Source: Tissierellia bacterium (GTDB lineage: Bacteria > Bacillota > Clostridia > Tissierellales > Tissierellaceae). From it: 9,534 nucleotides of DNA. Position numbers and translations under genes: made by a program. The first letter of the stretch is position 1; every line of letters starts with the position of its first letter. The stretch spans positions 1-9,534 of the forward strand of contig JAAYLY010000207.1 of NCBI GenBank assembly GCA_012521625.1, given 5' to 3'. This document shows positions 6,293 through 9,534 of this stretch, one piece after another. The notes below the pieces were generated by a model, which saw only the letters and a program-made list of their open reading frames with translations, had not been told where the DNA came from and searched no databases.

Positions 6293-8106
6293 GCCGTAAA
6301 AAAATCCAATTTAAACCCAATGACCCTAAAAGGACCTTGATGAGGCTATTTAGCTACTTTAAATACAATAAAGTTCTATTTTTTGGCGGTATCTTCTCAA
6401 TCATCCTTTCTGCCATAGCTCGAATAGGAAGTAACTCCATGTTAAGCCCCATCATCGATACCCTGGTGGTGGATCATGACAGGGCTTTATTTATAAGATA
6501 CATCATGATTATGGTGGGTTTGGTGGTAACCATCTCAATTAGCCAGTATATAGGAGATCTTTCCATGGCCAGACTTGCCCAGAAGACTATCCATAAGATA
6601 CGGGAGGATATGTTCTCCCATATGGAAAAGCTACCTATTCCCTTTTTCGATAGGCATGCCCATGGGGAGTTAATGTCCACCTTTACCAACGATGTGGATA
6701 TATTGAATCAATCCTTAGAGCAAAGCCTATCCCAGATTGTCATATCCGTAATAACGGTTATAGGAACCTTTATTATGATGGTCTATATAAGCCCCCTATT
6801 AACTTCAATAGTTGTCTTTATGCTGGTGGTCATGTTAGTTTCTGTAAGAATTATTGGAAAGAGGTCCACTAGGTTTTTTAGAAACCAACAGGCCCAGCTG
6901 GCTGAAATGAACGGCTATATTGAGGAGATGATGACTGGGCAAAAAGTAGTTAAGGTATTTAATTATGAAGACCGGGCCATAGAGGAGTTTGAAAAGAGGA
7001 ATGAGGAATTGAGGAAGGCCAGTACTAATGCTGCCACCTTTGGGGTAATGATAATGCCTATTATGGGAAATCTATCCTTCATCTTATATGGGCTGGTGGC
7101 AATGGTGGGAGCCTACTTTGCAATACAAGGCAGGGTCAGTGTGGGTAATATAGCAGCCTTCCTACAATTTACCAGGTCTATCTCCAGGCCTATAACTACC
7201 GTATCCAACCAGTTAAACACCCTATTTGCAGCCTTGGCAGGTGCTGAAAGGATATTTAACATCTTAGATGAAGAGGTTGAGCTGGATGAGGGAGATGTGG
7301 AGCTGGTAGAAAGGGAAGGGAAATCCTACTGGAAGGTTCCTAAGGAAGATGGGACCTATGATTATGTAGCAGTACAAGGCCATATAGTATTTGATAATGT
7401 GGACTTTGGCTATGTAAAGGGGAAGAAGACCCTAAAAAATATAAACTTATATGCTAAACCTGGGCAAAAGATAGCCTTCGTTGGTTCCACTGGGGCAGGA
7501 AAGACTACTATTACAAATCTGATCAATAGGTTTTACGAGATCGATGAGGGTACAATCTATTATGACGGTATAGATATAAGAAGGATTAAGAAACATGATT
7601 TAAGGAGTACCATGAGTATAGTTCTACAGGACGTCCATCTATTTGAAGGTACTGTAGGGGATAATATAAGGTACGGTAGGTTAGATGCTACAGATGAAGA
7701 AATTATTGAAGCAGCCAAATTAGCTAATGCCCATTACTTTATTAAAAACCTACCCCAGGGTTATGATACCATGCTTTCAGTAGATGGTGGCAACCTATCC
7801 CAGGGTGAGAGGCAGCTGCTTTCAATAGCAAGGGCTGCTGTGGCCAATCCCACCATCCTCATATTAGATGAGGCTACTTCTTCCATAGATACTAGGACTG
7901 AGAAGCTAATTGCAGAGGGTATGGATAAGTTGATGGAAGGTAGGACCACCTTCGTCATTGCCCATAGGTTGTCTACCGTTAGGGATTCCGATGCCATAAT
8001 AGTATTGGAAAAGGGTGAGATAATCGAGCGGGGAGACCACGAGGACCTTATGAACCAGAAGGGCAGATACTATGCCTTAAATACTGGAGCTATTGAATTA
8101 GAATAA
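6289..8106 (+). CDS. Heterodimeric ABC exporter, catalytic half
   Basis: This 605-residue partner of the preceding subunit has a membrane domain at about residues 25-320 and a linker of about 40 residues (328-366) rich in acidic and charged residues. ATPase motifs are Walker A GSTGAGKTT (399-407), Q447, signature LSQGE (503-507), Walker B ILILDE (523-528) with catalytic Glu528, and switch His559 in IAHR. The canonical Glu and His show that this subunit supplies the hydrolytic site. Its unusual LSQGE signature would face the partner's degenerate Walker motifs, so the two genes show complementary defects. ATG overlaps the upstream TGA (ATGA), with AAAGGAGTGAT (6272-6282) upstream, which indicates coupled translation and a 1:1 heterodimer. 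Size resembles YfiC/TM288-type subunits. Multidrug export is plausible but not shown by the sequence. Confidence 0.93.
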   Translation: MSRKKIQFKPNDPKRTLMRLFSYFKYNKVLFFGGIFSIILSAIARIGSNSMLSPIIDTLVVDHDRALFIRYIMIMVGLVVTISISQYIGDLSMARLAQKTIHKIREDMFSHMEKLPIPFFDRHAHGELMSTFTNDVDILNQSLEQSLSQIVISVITVIGTFIMMVYISPLLTSIVVFMLVVMLVSVRIIGKRSTRFFRNQQAQLAEMNGYIEEMMTGQKVVKVFNYEDRAIEEFEKRNEELRKASTNAATFGVMIMPIMGNLSFILYGLVAMVGAYFAIQGRVSVGNIAAFLQFTRSISRPITTVSNQLNTLFAALAGAERIFNILDEEVELDEGDVELVEREGKSYWKVPKEDGTYDYVAVQGHIVFDNVDFGYVKGKKTLKNINLYAKPGQKIAFVGSTGAGKTTITNLINRFYEIDEGTIYYDGIDIRRIKKHDLRSTMSIVLQDVHLFEGTVGDNIRYGRLDATDEEIIEAAKLANAHYFIKNLPQGYDTMLSVDGGNLSQGERQLLSIARAAVANPTILILDEATSSIDTRTEKLIAEGMDKLMEGRTTFVIAHRLSTVRDSDAIIVLEKGEIIERGDHEDLMNQKGRYYALNTGAIELE

Positions 8107-8136
8107 AAAAACACAGGATTTATCCTGTGTTTTTTA
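8105..8136. terminator. Bidirectional terminator between convergent genes
   Basis: ACACAGGAT (8111-8119) is complementary to ATCCTGTGT (8122-8130). It is flanked by an A-run on the left (8105-8111) and a T-run on the right (8130-8135). It gives a U-tailed hairpin on both strands, so it can end the exporter operon (+) and the phnA-like gene (-), whose stop codons lie on either side. Confidence 0.92.
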
Positions 8137-8140
8137 TTTC

Positions 8141-8482
8141 TTATGCTTTTTTAACAAACTCAGACTTAAGCTTCATACCGCCGATACCTTCGATTTTACA
8201 ATCTATATCATGGTCCCCATCTATTAGGCGGATATTCTTTACCTTAGTACCCTTTTTAACTACTAAGGAACTACCCTTTACCTTTAAATCCTTTATTACG
8301 ATAACCGTATCCCCATCATTTAGGATGTTACCATGGGCATCCTTATAAACCTTCTCCCTACTTTCGGCTTCCCCTTGATTTTCTAATGTCCATTCATAGG
8401 CGCATTCAGGACATATTAATAAAAAGCCGTCCTCATATGTATATTCTGAGTCACACTGGGGACAATTGGGTAATTTAAACAT
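8141..8482 (-). CDS. phnA: PhnA/YjdM family zinc-ribbon protein
   Basis: This 113-residue protein matches the PhnA (YjdM) family over its full length. The N-terminus holds a zinc ribbon with CPQC (Cys7, Cys10) and CPEC (Cys24, Cys27). The C-terminal PhnA domain has the family signatures NDGDTVIVIKDLKVKGSS (55-72), GTKVKNIRLIDGDHDIDCKI (78-97) and a MKLKSEFVKK tail (103-112). The family name comes from linkage to the phn locus of E. coli; it is not needed for phosphonate breakdown and its real role is unsettled. No phosphonate gene is present here. The start is supported by GGAGG (complement of 8490-8494), seven bases before ATG. It is monocistronic, convergent with the ABC exporter and divergent from uppP. 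Confidence 0.95.
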   Translation of the reverse strand: MFKLPNCPQCDSEYTYEDGFLLICPECAYEWTLENQGEAESREKVYKDAHGNILNDGDTVIVIKDLKVKGSSLVVKKGTKVKNIRLIDGDHDIDCKIEGIGGMKLKSEFVKKA

Positions 8483-8532
8483 TATTTTTCCTCCATTCTA
8501 TAAATTTAAGCCAATCCTTTTATCAGTTCAAA

Positions 8533-8561
8533 ATCATATCATAAAAGGGTCCTAAAGACAA
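8533..8561 (-). promoter_or_regulatory. Candidate sigma-A promoter of the phnA-like gene
   Basis: On the - strand TTGTCT (8561-8556) and TATGAT (8538-8533) are separated by 17 bp. The -35 has two mismatches and the -10 has one. Transcription would start near 8526, about 44 bases before the start codon. Confidence 0.5.
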
Positions 8562-8700
8562 ATTGGAGGATGATTTGGGTTAAGCTAGGGCAATAAATAG
8601 GAAGGATAGCCAGCAGCCCCTTTGGAGGTTGGGAGGGAGGTTAGTAGGGGCCTACTATCTATTAGAAGGATCTAGATTATCACATTAAATTTGTAAAGGC
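8562..8700. other. Gene-free divergent spacer with G-rich tract and inverted repeat
   Basis: I find no gene in the 326 bases between phnA and uppP. The middle part stands out from the AT-rich surroundings. G-runs occur at 8624-8625, 8627-8628, 8631-8633, 8635-8637, 8639-8640 and 8647-8650. A perfect inverted repeat TAGTAGG (8642-8648) / CCTACTA (8651-8657) follows, and GCCCCT (8616-8621) is complementary to AGGGGC (8646-8651). There is no T-run, so it is not a standard terminator. ATCTAGAT (8670-8677) is a further short palindrome. No known riboswitch or RNA family is recognised. Confidence 0.4.
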
Positions 8701-8733
8701 CGATTCATTAGCTGTTAATTTATAAGCAATCTA

Positions 8734-8742
8734 TGATATAAT
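8734..8742 (+). promoter_or_regulatory. Extended -10 promoter candidate for uppP
   Basis: TGATATAAT gives a perfect -10 (8737-8742) preceded by TG (8734-8735). The -35 region near 8713-8720 (TGTTAATT) is a poor match, as is common for extended -10 promoters. The start would be near 8749, about 60 bases before ATG. A small hairpin TCTATA/TATAGA (8761-8776) lies in the leader. Confidence 0.6.
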
Positions 8743-8808
8743 AATAAAATGTTGTGATAGTCTATATATTTATAGAGAATTTAGATTTTAAATTTGGGGG
8801 TAAAGAAT

Positions 8809-9534
8809 ATGTTTCTAATAGAAATACTTAAAGCCGTATTTTTAGGAATAGTAGAGGGTATCACGGAATGGCTGCCCATTAGCAGCACAGGCCATATGAT
8901 TTTAGTGGAGGAGTTTATACAGTTAAATGCTTCAGAGGCCTTTAAGGAAATGTTCTTTGTAGTTATACAGCTAGGGGCCATCATGGCAGTAGTACTCTTG
9001 TATTTTAATAAGTTAAACCCCTTTTCACCCAGTAAAAGCCTCAGGGAAAAAAAGGAGACCATGTCCATCTGGTATAAGGTTATAGTAGGGGTTATCCCAG
9101 CTGGGGTATTTGGGATACTCTTTGATGACTGGCTAAATGAAAACTTTTATAATTACATAACTGTAGCCTTTACCCTAGTATTATATGGAATCTTATTTAT
9201 AATCATTGAGAACCGCAACAAGGGTAGGAGGCCAATAATTAATGATTTACGCCAGCTAAGCTATAAAACCGCCTTCTTAATCGGGGTTTTTCAAGTCTTA
9301 GCCCTAATACCTGGTACTTCCAGGTCAGGAGCCACCATCTTAGGGGGAATAATCCTAGGAACTTCCAGACATATTGCAGCGGAGTTTTCCTTCTTCCTAT
9401 CCATACCAGTAATGTTTGGAGCCAGCGCATTAAAGCTATTAAAGTTTGGTTTTCATTTTACCAGGTTAGAACTTAGTATATTGTTGACTGGGATGATAGT
9501 AGCCTTTGTGGTATCCCTAATAGCAATTAAATTC
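8809..9534 (+). CDS. uppP: Undecaprenyl-diphosphatase UppP/BacA (3'-truncated by window end)
   Basis: UppP recycles undecaprenyl pyrophosphate to undecaprenyl phosphate, the lipid carrier for peptidoglycan and other envelope polymers, and extra copies give bacitracin resistance. The open frame of 242 codons runs to the window edge without a stop; full-length homologues are about 265-280 residues, so the last helix is missing. The two family motifs are intact: EGITEWLPISSTGHM (16-30, with Glu17, Glu20 or Glu equivalents and His29 at the active site) and PGTSRSGATI (168-177, with Arg172). Multiple hydrophobic helices fit a polytopic membrane enzyme. ATG 8809 follows GGGGGT (8796-8801), a less perfect SD than those of the other genes, and the N-terminus starts exactly where homologues do. 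It reads away from phnA and has its own promoter. Confidence 0.96.
   Translation, partial: MFLIEILKAVFLGIVEGITEWLPISSTGHMILVEEFIQLNASEAFKEMFFVVIQLGAIMAVVLLYFNKLNPFSPSKSLREKKETMSIWYKVIVGVIPAGVFGILFDDWLNENFYNYITVAFTLVLYGILFIIIENRNKGRRPIINDLRQLSYKTAFLIGVFQVLALIPGTSRSGATILGGIILGTSRHIAAEFSFFLSIPVMFGASALKLLKFGFHFTRLELSILLTGMIVAFVVSLIAIKF

Noticed and set aside
8127..8348. 73-codon + strand frame
   Set aside because: It is antisense to the phnA-like gene, starts inside the terminator and has no ribosome binding site or recognisable product.

Overview
The window looks like chromosomal DNA from a low-GC Gram-positive bacterium, probably an anaerobe of the Clostridia/Tissierellia type. The basis is AT-rich intergenic DNA, strong AGGAGG ribosome binding sites, near-consensus sigma-A promoters, U-tailed hairpin terminators, a T-box leader, and heavy use of AGG (Arg), ATA (Ile) and CTA (Leu) codons. 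The organism call is an inference from style, not from a marker gene.

Region 1 (about 46-4256, + strand) is a methionine acquisition operon. An extended -10 promoter drives a T-box leader whose specifier triplet reads ATG (Met) and whose antiterminator bulge reads TGGT, complementary to the ACCA end of tRNA-Met. The leader ends in a terminator that is mutually exclusive with the antiterminator. Four tightly spaced genes follow: an M20 family amidohydrolase, then metN, metI and metQ, which encode the ATPase, permease and lipoprotein of a D/L-methionine ABC importer. A strong terminator closes the operon. Uncharged tRNA-Met should switch on uptake, and MetN also carries the NIL domain that lets methionine inhibit transport directly. 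The amidohydrolase in first position suggests that a methionine conjugate or peptide is imported and cleaved.

Region 2 (4257-4570) is a 314-base intergenic stretch. It holds an unexpected cluster of six same-strand DnaA-box-like 9-mers, two of them perfect (TGTGGATAA), mostly at 11-base steps. After it come a promoter, a 10-bp palindrome and a hairpin with a T-run that looks like an attenuator in the leader of the next operon.

Region 3 (4571-8135) encodes the two overlapping halves of a heterodimeric ABC exporter. The first half has a degenerate ATP site (Walker B Asp-Asp, Gln in place of the switch His). The second has a canonical Walker B and His but a non-canonical LSQGE signature. A bidirectional terminator ends this operon and the convergent phnA/yjdM-like gene on the - strand.

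Region 4 (8141-9534) holds the phnA-like zinc-ribbon gene (-), a 326-base divergent intergenic region with a G-rich tract and inverted repeat, and the 5' 242 codons of uppP/bacA (undecaprenyl-diphosphatase, +), which runs off the end of the window.
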